From an uncultured Prevotella sp. (GTDB lineage: Bacteria; Bacteroidota; Bacteroidia; Bacteroidales; Bacteroidaceae), in contig CALUGW010000040.1 in the NCBI GenBank assembly GCA_944320305.1, forward strand, positions 1 through 64,000: 64,000 bases of DNA, in the 5' to 3' direction. Both the position numbers and the translations under genes were made by a program. Positions 27,148 to 35,575 of this stretch are shown here, piece by piece. Each line of letters opens with the position of its first letter. Position 1 is the stretch's first letter. The notes under the pieces are model-generated. The model saw only the letters and a program-made list of their open reading frames with translations. It was not told the DNA's origin and did no database searches.

Positions 27148-27221
27148 TCGTTTGCACAGGTGTATAAATGAGTTTCTGCATGAGTTTCTGCATATTTTGG
27201 CGATACAAAACAGGAAGAAAA

Positions 27222-27253
27222 TTTGTCCGTACTATTTTTTTTTACTAACTTTG
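27222..27253 (+). promoter_or_regulatory. Promoter of rpmE
   Basis: TTTG (27222-27225), 20 bp, TAACTTTG (27246-27253), about 51 bp before the rpmE start codon. Confidence 0.8.
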
Positions 27254-27304
27254 CAGCCCAAAGCGAAGATATTAAAAACAACAAACAATAAGATTAAAGT
27301 CAAA

Positions 27305-27559
27305 ATGAAAAAAGGCATTCATCCCGAGAACTATCGGCCCGTTGTATTCAAGGACATGTCTAATGGCGATATGTTCATTTCACGTTCTACGTGCAAGACC
27401 AATGACACTGTAGAGTTTGAGGGCGAGACTTACCCTGTGGTAAAGTTGGAAATTTCAAGCACCTCACACCCGTTCTATACCGGCAAGAACAAGCTCGTTG
27501 ACACGGCCGGCCGCGTAGACAAGTTCATGAGCCGCTACGGCAAGGCTGCAAAGAAATAA
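27305..27559 (+). CDS. rpmE: 50S ribosomal protein L31, type B
   Basis: A protein of 84 residues, [18 protein letters not shown], with the L31 block [21 protein letters not shown] split over about 49-70. It lacks the paired Cys zinc motif of zinc-binding L31, having a single Cys, so it is the zinc-independent type (L31B). ATG at 27305 is chosen because the longer frame upstream runs through the promoter. Monocistronic, with its own promoter and terminator. Confidence 0.97.
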   Translation: MKKGIHPENYRPVVFKDMSNGDMFISRSTCKTNDTVEFEGETYPVVKLEISSTSHPFYTGKNKLVDTAGRVDKFMSRYGKAAKK

Positions 27560-27588
27560 AGACGCATACGAAATTTGCCCATACCAAA

Positions 27589-27630
27589 GCGCATCCGTTG
27601 CAGACAGAAATGTTCGGATGCGCTATTTTT
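27589..27630 (+). terminator. Terminator of rpmE
   Basis: AGCGCATCCG (27589-27598) pairs with CGGATGCGCT (27615-27624), followed by ATTTTTG. Confidence 0.8.
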
Positions 27631-27654
27631 GTACCCTTAAGCCCCATCCCGTTC

Positions 27655-28575
27655 ATGGTATGTAGATTCCACATTCATTGGCTTTTTGCTTCAATTCTGC
27701 CGCTTGCGTCATGCAGTATAGACAACGGCAGCGAAGAAATCACTCCCGGCAACGCCAACCGCAACAACACAGACATTGCCCCCGCCACAGGGCGTCTGGA
27801 ATTCCCCAAGACGCGCGATAACGGCTCTAGCCTTGTCATAGTGCATTCCACTGACGCCCACGGAGTGAACTATGCCGTGGAATGGGACTGCTCCAGGCGT
27901 GCGCAACGGTGGACGTGCTACCAGATGTATGCCTCTAACAGTGTCACACGGTGGAAGCGTGACAATTGGCACAACACAACATGGAATGGAAAGCACTGGA
28001 ACGGAGACCCTTTTCAGGAGGATTCCGACTTGCCAGACTGCTGCCGCTCAACACTGGCCGACTACAGAGGCTCCGGCTTCAACCGCGGACACATCTGCCC
28101 CTCTGCCGACCGCCTGTGCTCACAAGACGCCAACGGACAAACATTTTTTCTCTCAAACATACAGCCTCAATATTATAAATTCAACGCTGGCCTTTGGGAG
28201 AAGATGGAAGAACAGATACGCTCTTGGAATGCCGACACATTCCGTGACACTCTGTACGTCTGCAAAGGCGGCACTATTGAAGACTATGGCACGACACAAG
28301 GAGTGCTGACGCACACCCCGTCAGGACTTGTCGTGCCGAAATATTTCTTCATGGCTGTGCTGTGCAAGCGTGGACGCACATACAAAGCCATGGCCTTTTG
28401 GGCAGAGCACGAAGACCTCAACCGCCAGTCGGACAGGCTCAGAAAATACGCGGTCAGCGTGCGCGAGCTTGAGCGCAAGACCGGCATCGATTTTTTCTGC
28501 AACCTCCCCGACGCTGTTGAAGAGCGTGTTGAGACCATGACAACGGCAAGTATCATAGACGCATGGGGGCTGTAG
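27655..28575 (+). CDS. DNA/RNA non-specific endonuclease, lipoprotein
   Basis: A secreted nuclease of the NUC1 family, 306 residues from ATG 27655. The N-terminus MVCRFHIHWLFASILPLASC is a lipoprotein signal with lipobox LASC. The active-site motif reads NRGHICPSADR; the family consensus is DRGH, and the His is the general base. FFLSNIQPQ holds the metal-binding Asn. ATG at 27655 is preferred because the signal peptide starts there; 19 further upstream codons overlap the rpmE terminator. It may scavenge external nucleic acids, which is inference. Confidence 0.88.
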   Translation: MVCRFHIHWLFASILPLASCSIDNGSEEITPGNANRNNTDIAPATGRLEFPKTRDNGSSLVIVHSTDAHGVNYAVEWDCSRRAQRWTCYQMYASNSVTRWKRDNWHNTTWNGKHWNGDPFQEDSDLPDCCRSTLADYRGSGFNRGHICPSADRLCSQDANGQTFFLSNIQPQYYKFNAGLWEKMEEQIRSWNADTFRDTLYVCKGGTIEDYGTTQGVLTHTPSGLVVPKYFFMAVLCKRGRTYKAMAFWAEHEDLNRQSDRLRKYAVSVRELERKTGIDFFCNLPDAVEERVETMTTASIIDAWGL

Positions 28576-28644
28576 CCCTGTGTTTCAAATCCGCCCCGCA
28601 GTACTGTCACTCCGCTCTGAAAATACTAAATAAATCCTATTATT

Positions 28645-28676
28645 TTTGGTTTTAAACAGGAAAATAAGTATTTTTG
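28645..28676 (+). promoter_or_regulatory. Promoter of gpx
   Basis: TTTG (28645-28648), 20 bp, TATTTTTG (28669-28676), 41 bp before the start codon. Confidence 0.7.
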
Positions 28677-28717
28677 CGTCACGTAAACATCAGACAATAA
28701 CTATTGCGACAAAAGAA

Positions 28718-29266
28718 ATGAAAACCGTTTATGATTTCTCTGTCAAAGACAGAAAAGGGAAAGACGTATCGTTGAAAGAGTATTCCAACGAAGTGCTTCT
28801 TATTGTGAACACCGCCACAAAGTGCGGATTCACCCCACAATATGAAGAATTGGAGAAACTCTATGAGAAATACCACAGCCAGGGCTTCGAGATTCTCGAC
28901 TTTCCGTGCAACCAGTTCGGCCAGCAGGCACCCGGAACAGACGAGTCTATACACAGTTTCTGCAAACTCACATACGGAACGGAGTTCCCGCGGTTCAAGA
29001 AAGTAAAGGTTAATGGTGACGATGCCGACCCGCTCTTCAAATTCCTGAAGGAGCAGCGGGGCTTCGCCGGATGGGATATGAGCCACCCCCTGGCTCACGT
29101 TCTTGACGATATGCTGTCTAAAGACGACCCGGACTACAAGCAGAAAGCAGACATAAAGTGGAACTTCACAAAGTTCCTCACCAACAAGCTTGGCATGGTC
29201 GTGGCACGTTTCGAGCCGACAGAGAGCATCGACAACATCGCAAAACAGATTGAAGAGCTGCTCTGA
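28718..29266 (+). CDS. Glutathione/thioredoxin peroxidase
   Basis: A peroxidase of 182 residues that reduces hydroperoxides. NTATKCGFTPQY carries the catalytic Cys36, where animal enzymes have selenocysteine. DFPCNQFGQQ holds the Gln and a second Cys, and KWNFTKFL the Trp and Asn, completing the tetrad. Bacterial Cys forms usually take electrons from thioredoxin, and trxB follows 39 bp downstream, which suggests a thioredoxin-linked pathway here. ATG 28718 (MKTVYDFSVKD) is where homology starts; upstream codons overlap the promoter. Confidence 0.93.
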   Translation: MKTVYDFSVKDRKGKDVSLKEYSNEVLLIVNTATKCGFTPQYEELEKLYEKYHSQGFEILDFPCNQFGQQAPGTDESIHSFCKLTYGTEFPRFKKVKVNGDDADPLFKFLKEQRGFAGWDMSHPLAHVLDDMLSKDDPDYKQKADIKWNFTKFLTNKLGMVVARFEPTESIDNIAKQIEELL

Positions 29267-29305
29267 CAGCACCCGCCCCAATGACCACAACAAAATAACA
29301 GCCAG

Positions 29306-30250
29306 ATGGAACAAAACACAGAACACGTCCGTTGCCTTATTGTCGGCAGCGGCCCCGCCGGATATACAGCGGCCATATACGCCGCCAGAGCCAACCTCAA
29401 GCCTGTGGAGTATTGCGGAATACAGCCTGGCGGGCAGCTCACCCAGACCACAACAGTAGAGAACTTCCCCGGTTATCCGCAGGGAGTTGACGGCAACCAG
29501 ATGATGATGGACCTGCGCGAGCAGGCCGAGCACTTCGGTACAGACATCCGAGACGGCTCCATTGTCAAAGCCAACTTGTCCGCACGCCCATTCAGGCTCA
29601 CCGCCGAAGACGGCCACGACATTCTGGCCGACACGGTCATCATTGCCACCGGTGCGTCGGCCAAGTATCTCGGGCTGGACGACGAGAAGAAATACAACGG
29701 CCAAGGAGTGTCGGCCTGCGCCACCTGCGACGGATTTTTCTACCGTAAGAAGACCGTTGCCGTCGTAGGCGGTGGCGACACTGCCTGCGAGGACGCGCTA
29801 TATCTGGCCGGGCTTGCCAAGAAAGTCTACATGATAGTGCGCAAGCCTTACCTTCGCGCGTCGAAGGTCATGCAGGAGCGCGTGCTCTCAACCGACAACA
29901 TAGAGGTGCTCTTTGAGCACAACACTGTTGGCCTCTTCGGCGAGAACGGAGTTGAGGGCGCGCATCTCGTAAAGCGCAAGGGCGAGCCTGACGAGCAACT
30001 GGTGGACATCAGCATCGACGGCTTCTTCCTCGCCATAGGCCACAGCCCCAACAGCGAGGTGTTCCGCGAGTGGCTCGACACCGACGAGGTGGGCTATCTG
30101 AAAAAGATTGACGGCACGCCGCGCACCAAGATTCCCGGAGTGTTTGTGGCCGGCGACGTGGCCGACCCTGTCTACCGGCAGGCCATAACCGCTGCCGGGT
30201 CGGGATGCCAGGCTGCCATCGAGGCCGAACGCTTCCTGCTGAACGCTTAG
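29306..30250 (+). CDS. trxB: Thioredoxin-disulfide reductase
   Basis: A flavoprotein of 314 residues that passes electrons from NADPH to thioredoxin. FAD motif GSGPAGYTAAIYAARA lies near residue 13, the redox pair CATC at 138-141, and the NADPH motif VVGGGDTACEDALYL near 155. GVFVAGDVADPVYRQ is the C-terminal FAD motif. Length fits the family. It forms a pair with the peroxidase gene upstream and ends at a strong bidirectional terminator. Confidence 0.96.
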   Translation: MEQNTEHVRCLIVGSGPAGYTAAIYAARANLKPVEYCGIQPGGQLTQTTTVENFPGYPQGVDGNQMMMDLREQAEHFGTDIRDGSIVKANLSARPFRLTAEDGHDILADTVIIATGASAKYLGLDDEKKYNGQGVSACATCDGFFYRKKTVAVVGGGDTACEDALYLAGLAKKVYMIVRKPYLRASKVMQERVLSTDNIEVLFEHNTVGLFGENGVEGAHLVKRKGEPDEQLVDISIDGFFLAIGHSPNSEVFREWLDTDEVGYLKKIDGTPRTKIPGVFVAGDVADPVYRQAITAAGSGCQAAIEAERFLLNA

Positions 30251-30279
30251 CAGCACCCCGACTGAACCAGAAAACAAAC

Positions 30280-30326
30280 AGAAAGAGGCGCCGGTCAAGC
30301 CATATGGCAGACCGGCGCCTCTTTCT
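30280..30326. terminator. Bidirectional terminator between trxB and a HAD gene
   Basis: A perfect 17-bp stem, AGAAAGAGGCGCCGGTC (30280-30296) with its complement at 30310-30326, in the convergent gap. A- and T-rich ends serve both strands. Confidence 0.85.
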
Positions 30327-30353
30327 GTACCCTACCCTCTTCTTGAACACTTG

Positions 30354-31004
30354 TCACTTGACCTGTCCGTTCACAACAGCCGCCAGGTCGGCAAAGTCGT
30401 CAATCAGGAAGTCCGCAGCCGCCAGGTCCCGTCGGCTGCCGTTGCCATAAGTCACGCCGCAGGTCAGCGTGCCAGCCCGCCTGCCCATCTCGATGTCAAA
30501 CCATGTGTCGCCCACCATTATGGCCTCTGCCGCACTGCCGCCGGTCTCGCCGAGCGCCCTCAGCGCCATGTCCGGCGCGGGTTTGGCGTGCTCCACATCA
30601 GTTGAAGCCACCACGCAGCGCACAACATCCGCGAGGCGCATGTCTGCGAGAAAATCCAGCAGCGACCGCCTGCTGCGGCTGCTTGCAATGGCCAGGGTGT
30701 ATCCCTCGCCGTGCAGTCGCCTCATCGTCTCAACCACATGAGGAAACACCGCCACCCTGTATTCGGCATTGTTGCGGGCAAACAGTTCCCTGTATTTGTT
30801 CTCACACCGCGCCGCCTCTGGACCGTCGCACCCCAGCAGTTTCACAAAACACTGCCGGAGCGGCAGACCGATGGTGGCCGCACACTCACCGTCAGCATGT
30901 GGCGGCAGGCCGAGTTCGGCCAAGGTCTGCCGCATGGTCCTGACAATCAGGCCGCAGGTGTCGCCGATGGTGCCGTCAAAATCCAAAATAACCGTCCTTA
31001 TCAT
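30354..31004 (-). CDS. HAD family phosphatase (phosphoglycolate-phosphatase-like)
   Basis: A hydrolase of 216 residues. DFDGTIGDT at 8-16 carries the nucleophile and acid Asp. IASSRSR holds motif II Ser, KPAPDMAL motif III Lys, and MVGDTWFDIEMG motif IV Asp. A cap insert lies between about 20 and 85. Members act on phosphoglycolate or sugar phosphates; the substrate is not certain. It follows the symporter gene on the minus strand after 79 bp and may be cotranscribed with it. Confidence 0.9.
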   Translation of the reverse strand: MIRTVILDFDGTIGDTCGLIVRTMRQTLAELGLPPHADGECAATIGLPLRQCFVKLLGCDGPEAARCENKYRELFARNNAEYRVAVFPHVVETMRRLHGEGYTLAIASSRSRRSLLDFLADMRLADVVRCVVASTDVEHAKPAPDMALRALGETGGSAAEAIMVGDTWFDIEMGRRAGTLTCGVTYGNGSRRDLAAADFLIDDFADLAAVVNGQVK

Positions 31005-31083
31005 TATTGGTTTTACACAAAATTAAAATCTGAAAACATTGCAGATGCCGATGCCCGCCGCAGCACGGGCCGGGCATCGCCGC

Positions 31084-32517
31084 TCATGAGGCACATGCCT
31101 GTTGGCGGCGCGAAATGGCCAGCAGTCCGGCAAAGGTGAGCAGGCCGTTGAGCAGCAGCAACTCGTAGCCGAAGCGGTAGCCCGTCAGAACCGGCACGCC
31201 CCAATCGGCCAAAAGGCACAACAGCGGCGCCGACAGCGCCACACAAGGCACAAGCCTGTCGCGGACCTGACGTCTCGTAGCCATGCCGAATGCGAAAAGC
31301 CCGAGCAGCGGGCCGTAAGTATATGAACATAACGTGTAAACCGCATCGAGCACCCCCTTCGAATTGACAGCGCGGAACAGCAGTATGAACAGCACAAACA
31401 GCAGGCAGAGGCCGAGATGCGCCCTCTTGCGCAGGCGTTCGTCTCTGTCTTTCCCGAATATGTCAACACACAGGCTTGTGGTCATCGCGGTGAGGGCAGA
31501 GTCGGCACTGCTGAACGCCGCCGCCACAATGCCGATGGTGAACAGCACGGTGACGGCCGCCCCGAGACTGCCGGTCGCCGCAAACATCGGCAGCAGCTCA
31601 TCGCCATTGGCGGGCAGTGCCACTCCCCTGGCCGCGGCAAGCTGCACAAGCAGAACGCCGAGAGAAAGGAAAAGCAGATTGGCCGGAAAGAACGCGAAAC
31701 CGTAAGTGCACATATCCTTTTGCGCCTCGCGCAGTGTCTTGCACGTAAGGTTCTTCTGCATCATGTCCTGGTCGAGTCCGGTCATGACAATCACTATGAA
31801 CGCGCCGCTCACAAACTGCTTCCAGAAGTTCTGGGCAGACAGCCAGTCGTCAAACACGAAGACTCTGCTCTCCGGTGCGGCGGCCACTGCCCGGGCGGCC
31901 TCCACGGGTCCCAATCCCAACTCTGCGGCCACGTTCAGGATGATCAGCAGCAGCGAGCCGAAGAGGCAGAGCGTCTGGAATGAGTCTGTCCACACCAGAG
32001 TCTTTATGCCGCCCCGCCGCGTGTAGAGCCATATCAGCGCCACCATCGCGGCCGCTGTGGCCGCAAACGGAATGCCTGCCGTATCGGCTACAAACGCCTG
32101 CACGATGATGCATACGACATAGAAGCGCAGCGATGCGCCCAGCATCTTTGAGAGCAGGAAGAACCACGCCCCCATTCTGTACGCGCAATGCCCCAGACGG
32201 CGGTCAAGATATGTGTAGATTGTGGTGAGGTTGTGCCTGTAATAAAGCGGCAGCAGCAGGAACGCCACCGCAAAATAGCCTGGAATGAAGCCGAGGCAGG
32301 TCTGCAGATACGTCATGCCAGTGGCTGTCACCATGCCTGGCACCGACACAAACGTCACTCCCGATATTGACGCGCCCACCATGCCGAAGGCCACCATATA
32401 CCACGGCGACCTGCGGTCGGCACGGTAGAAAGACTCGTTGGTGCCGCGCTTCACAGTTATCCTGCTTACGGCCCAAAGCGCCGCGAAATACACCAGAACA
32501 GTTGCCAAGATTATCAT
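31084..32517 (-). CDS. Sodium:solute symporter (SSS family)
   Basis: An integral membrane carrier of 477 residues with about 13 helices. The conserved segments GMVGASISGVTFVSVPG, CLGFIPGYFAVAFLLLPLYYR and SSADSALTAMTTSLCVDIFGKD identify the SSS family, which couples uptake to sodium. The solute cannot be assigned. A TAACTTTG box at 32529-32522 on the minus strand ends only 4 bp before the ATG; if it is a real promoter, the transcript would be leaderless or the start further in. Confidence 0.93.
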   Translation of the reverse strand: MIILATVLVYFAALWAVSRITVKRGTNESFYRADRRSPWYMVAFGMVGASISGVTFVSVPGMVTATGMTYLQTCLGFIPGYFAVAFLLLPLYYRHNLTTIYTYLDRRLGHCAYRMGAWFFLLSKMLGASLRFYVVCIIVQAFVADTAGIPFAATAAAMVALIWLYTRRGGIKTLVWTDSFQTLCLFGSLLLIILNVAAELGLGPVEAARAVAAAPESRVFVFDDWLSAQNFWKQFVSGAFIVIVMTGLDQDMMQKNLTCKTLREAQKDMCTYGFAFFPANLLFLSLGVLLVQLAAARGVALPANGDELLPMFAATGSLGAAVTVLFTIGIVAAAFSSADSALTAMTTSLCVDIFGKDRDERLRKRAHLGLCLLFVLFILLFRAVNSKGVLDAVYTLCSYTYGPLLGLFAFGMATRRQVRDRLVPCVALSAPLLCLLADWGVPVLTGYRFGYELLLLNGLLTFAGLLAISRRQQACAS

Positions 32518-32588
32518 TCTGCAAAGTTACAAAAAAAACACGGCCTGCGGGTGCGCAATCCGCACCGTTGAGCGCCCGCCCGGAAACA

Positions 32589-32615
32589 TTAACACTGTTA
32601 AGTTAAAAGTGTTAA
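32589..32615. repeat. Short inverted repeat upstream of the symporter
   Basis: TTAACACT (32589-32596) is repeated inverted as AGTGTTAA (32608-32615). It could be an operator or a hairpin. Nothing else is seen between it and array C. Confidence 0.35.
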
Positions 32616-32667
32616 CGCTCCATGTTGTTTGCCATCCGGCTTAACCGCCTGATTCCCAACACGATAC

Positions 32668-32777
32668 GAAGCAGGTCATTTCGGCTTCCAGAACAGGTCA
32701 TTTCGGTCTGCAAAATGGCCTGTTTCGGAAGCCCAAACGACCCTTTCCGCAAACCAAAACGGCACGGAACGCAGAAC
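32668..32777. repeat. 22-bp palindromic array C (5 units)
   Basis: Units start at 32668, 32690, 32712, 32734 and 32756. The third has core AAAATGGCCTGTTTC. A long imperfect hairpin pairs 32683-32702 with 32714-32733 (17 of 20 positions). From 32778 to 32931 I see no gene. Confidence 0.75.
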
Positions 32778-32931
32778 AGTCAAGAACGGACAAATTTTAG
32801 TTGCGTATTTTTAATTAATGAATATCCGCAAGTTGCCAGATGCACCAATATTTAGCGGCGCGGTATGCGAGATACGCCACATACGGAATACACAGCTTGC
32901 AAAATTGCTGATAAGTAGCTGTTCAAAATGG

Positions 32932-33723
32932 CTAATCGTTTTTCCTGTATTCCGAAGGTGACAAACAGATCCGCCTTTGCACATACCGGCTGAAATAGGA
33001 TACGGAAGAGAAATTCAACCGTTCTGCGATTTCCGTCAGAGAAAGCTTTTTTGCCGGAGCAGGCGGGTGATTTCCTGCATTGTGAAGCGGTCTATCCAGT
33101 AAGAGGCCGGCCTCCCGCTTATCTTTCTGCATATCTCCGACAAATAGTGAGGTGTGGCACAAAGGCGTGAAGCGTAAAATCCGATGTCTCTGCTTCGGAT
33201 GTATTCGCCATCATACAGCAATTCTATGAATTGCCGCAGCAGCGAGGTGACACGTTCCGACACGTGCAAGTCCTTGTGGCAGCGCGCGTGAATGTCGTGG
33301 CTGCCCAGCAATTCCTCACGGAAAAAATGTTTGTCATCTTCCATACGCATACGCAGATACAGCAAGGCCGCCTCGCATATCTGAAAATCACGCCCGGAAA
33401 GCCTCATGACTGGATTCCGCAGAAGCGACAGGTGCCCTATGATGCCATAATTGCTGCGAATCGCAATTGAGGCGACGAATGCCTCAGGGAGGTTCATCAG
33501 GATGCCTTGGAAATCATCAGACGCCGAGAAACCCGAGGCAAGTGCCGCATTTGGGCAAAATGACATAATCTCCGGCAGAAATATTATAATGTGTGTCCTG
33601 AAAGGTAAATCCCATATTGCCGTTTCTGCAAAGGATATGAATCACCCTTCCAACACATTGCAATGTGCTGAACTCCTGCCAGGTGTCGCCAAAAACGATT
33701 CCGTCAAAATACGTGTCGCTCAT
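32932..33723 (-). pseudogene. AraC family transcriptional regulator, frameshifted
   Basis: A broken AraC-type gene read in three frames. The N-terminal sensing half starts at 33723 (MSDTYFDGIVFGDTW). Near 33551-33555 one extra base in a GGG/TTT run shifts the frame after DYVILP, and NAALASGFSASDD continues. The second frame carries the linker and the first helix-turn-helix to EITRLLRQK. A lost A in an A6 run (33047-33052) shifts again to KLSLTEIAERLNFSSVSYFSR, the second helix-turn-helix, ending at 32932. The segment LLGSHDIHAR also looks shortened compared with relatives. Both shifts sit in homopolymers, so sequencing error is possible for each. Confidence 0.85.
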
Positions 33724-33852
33724 TGTCCGTGTCTGTTTGATGGCAAAAATAGCAAAAACCACGAAAAGTGAAAACATTGCCCCGAATTATGTAACGGCGG
33801 AACGGCAGGCACTTTGTAATTTTGCACCAGAAACCAAAACCATAAGAAAAAA

Positions 33853-34356
33853 ATGAATGATGCAAGATTGAACAATGGGGTAATGATGCCGGCCATCGGT
33901 TTCGGCGTTTATCAGATTCCTGAAAATGAAACGGAACGTGCCGTAAGCGAAGCCATCGAAGTGGGTTATAGGATGTTCGACACGGCAGCTTCCTATTTCA
34001 ACGAGAAGCAAGTGGGCAACGCCATCCGTCAGAATTACCATGACTACTACAAGACCTCACGGGGCTATCATCCGCGCTCGCTCAACTCCAATGCGGGGTG
34101 GCAGACCATCACCAGCCTGCCGTTCCTCACTTTCCCGTTGATGGCGTATGCCGGAGAAATAAAAAGTGCCGTGCTCATCGTGCATGGAGACAAGGCGTAC
34201 TCGCTCGATGCAAGCAAGGAGGCATACAGCCGGATGCGTGGTGACAATAAGGAGCTGCTGCTAATACCAGGAGCCAGCCACACGGACTTGTACGACCGGA
34301 CGGACATAATTCCTTTCGACAAATTCGAGGCGTTTTTCAGAAAATATTTGAGATAA
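33853..34356 (+). pseudogene. Chimera: aldo/keto reductase start fused in frame to an alpha/beta-hydrolase end
   Basis: An open frame of 167 residues made of two unrelated parts. Residues 1-59 ([20 protein letters not shown], ending EKQVGNAIR) are the N-terminus of an aldo/keto reductase, including the DTAASYFNE catalytic Asp and Tyr. From about residue 60 ([19 protein letters not shown]) to the end it is the C-terminal third of an alpha/beta-hydrolase with the terminal [10 protein letters not shown] His. The hydrolase nucleophile and most of the reductase barrel are missing. A deletion between two adjacent genes is the simplest origin. It is divergent from the broken AraC gene, which may once have controlled both. 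A function is unlikely. Confidence 0.85.
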
Positions 34357-34378
34357 ATCAGGTAGACCAAACAAAAAA

Positions 34379-34420
34379 GGATGCATCAAATTGCGATATA
34401 TTTGATGTGTCCTCTTTTTT
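34379..34420 (+). terminator. Terminator after the chimeric gene
   Basis: GGATGCATCAAAT (34379-34391) pairs with ATTTGATGTGTCC (34400-34412) with two non-matching positions, then a T run at 34414-34420. Confidence 0.75.
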
Positions 34421-34490
34421 CATGTTGTGAAAGTATGGAAATTCTTTAAGCAGCCTTTTTTTGTTTTTTCTGTTCTGAATCGCCAAGTTA

Positions 34491-34667
34491 CATGGCCATC
34501 CCCACTTAAATTTCTACTGCCCCATCTTCATCCCGCTCGCCAAGTCACGCAAGAGGATTGAAACATTGTTCTCGCAACTGACAGACCAATTCATGGCCAC
34601 CAGAAACTACGCAAAAATAGCCAACGGTTTGTTTGCCAGAATCATCGGCAAGGTTTCGCTCCGCTAA
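34491..34667 (+). pseudogene. IS982-type transposase remnant (C-terminus)
   Basis: About 58 codons in one frame ending at TAA 34665-34667. It reads FIPLAKSRKRIETLFSQLTD, then FMATRNYAK and GLFARIIGKVS, the C-terminal block of IS982-family transposases with the catalytic Glu in RKRIET. No start, no upstream catalytic residues and no clear terminal repeats remain. It marks past insertion next to the decayed AraC and reductase genes. From 34668 to 34738 nothing is seen. Confidence 0.75.
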
Positions 34668-34738
34668 TGCAGTGATGCAACAAACAATCATTAATTTAGA
34701 AACTCATTCCACCACCAAAGCGTTTCTTCCGTTTCGAC

Positions 34739-35401
34739 CTATGCCATACAAGAAGCCAGCAAGTCTTCACATCTTGCATAAGAGACAGCGTCAAAATCAT
34801 CAACAACAATGTCTGCAAACTGCCCTACGGCATCCGCTGGATTTGTTGTGGCAAGCCCAACAACTTTCATGCCTGCAGCTTTTCCTGATTTCAAACCGTT
34901 GATGCTGTCTTCAAAGACAACACACTCTGAGACACCGACACCAAGTCTTTTGGCCGCCGCCAGATAGCAGTCGGGCGCGGGCTTGCTTCTCTCCATATCC
35001 TCGGCAGTAAGAATTGCGTCAAACAAAAGTTTGAAGCCGTTGTGCCGACGGTAAACCGCCGACATCTTTTTTCTGTTTGAGCTTGTAACGACTGCTGTCT
35101 TCACGCCGCGTGCACGCAAATCCTTGACAAATGTCTCAAACCCCGGTATGTATTCAAAAGGCATATTCCCCTCGAACTCATCAAGCCTGCGGGTGATCAG
35201 CCCGCGCTTTGACTCCAGCCCGCCACTGAAATACTTGTCGTAGATTTGTGTCAGGGTCTGACCTTTTATAATCTGTTCAAGATGCCGCATTTCAGGATGG
35301 AACTCTCTGCCCTGCTGTCCCCAGAATTCAGAATAATACTTTTCCGTGTCGAAAACGACCCCATCTAAATCAAACAATGCGGCTTTAAAACGATTTCCCA
35401 T
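34739..35401 (-). CDS. HAD family hydrolase, beta-phosphoglucomutase-like
   Basis: A cytoplasmic hydrolase of 220 residues. FDLDGVVFDTE near residue 10 carries both catalytic Asp. VVTSSNRKK holds motif II, SKPAPDCYL motif III and VFEDSINGLKSGKAAG motif IV, the latter characteristic of the beta-phosphoglucomutase and sugar-phosphatase branch. The exact substrate is unknown. A -7-like TAATTTTG (35424-35417, minus) lies 16 bp before the start. Confidence 0.92.
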   Translation of the reverse strand: MGNRFKAALFDLDGVVFDTEKYYSEFWGQQGREFHPEMRHLEQIIKGQTLTQIYDKYFSGGLESKRGLITRRLDEFEGNMPFEYIPGFETFVKDLRARGVKTAVVTSSNRKKMSAVYRRHNGFKLLFDAILTAEDMERSKPAPDCYLAAAKRLGVGVSECVVFEDSINGLKSGKAAGMKVVGLATTNPADAVGQFADIVVDDFDAVSYARCEDLLASCMA

Positions 35402-35575
35402 ATTCTATTTTTCCTGCAAAATTACACAAATCAGGTCAAAACTGCAACAAAATGAGCTCATTGTTGATGTTTTCTGCGCCTTGCCTATCGCCAGAACACC
35501 ACAGTGACAGAGTCCAGACAGAATGCAACATAATAAGAAAAAGACATTCAACACCATATTACCGAGCAAAACAAA

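Noticed and set aside
28679-29704. Long minus-strand open frame of 341 codons over gpx and trxB
   Set aside because: It is antisense to two clear enzymes and shows the composition of a shadow frame.
33036-33566. Intact 176-residue AraC-type gene
   Set aside because: It lacks both the sensing start and the second helix-turn-helix, which are found in the adjacent frames; it is the middle of a frameshifted gene.
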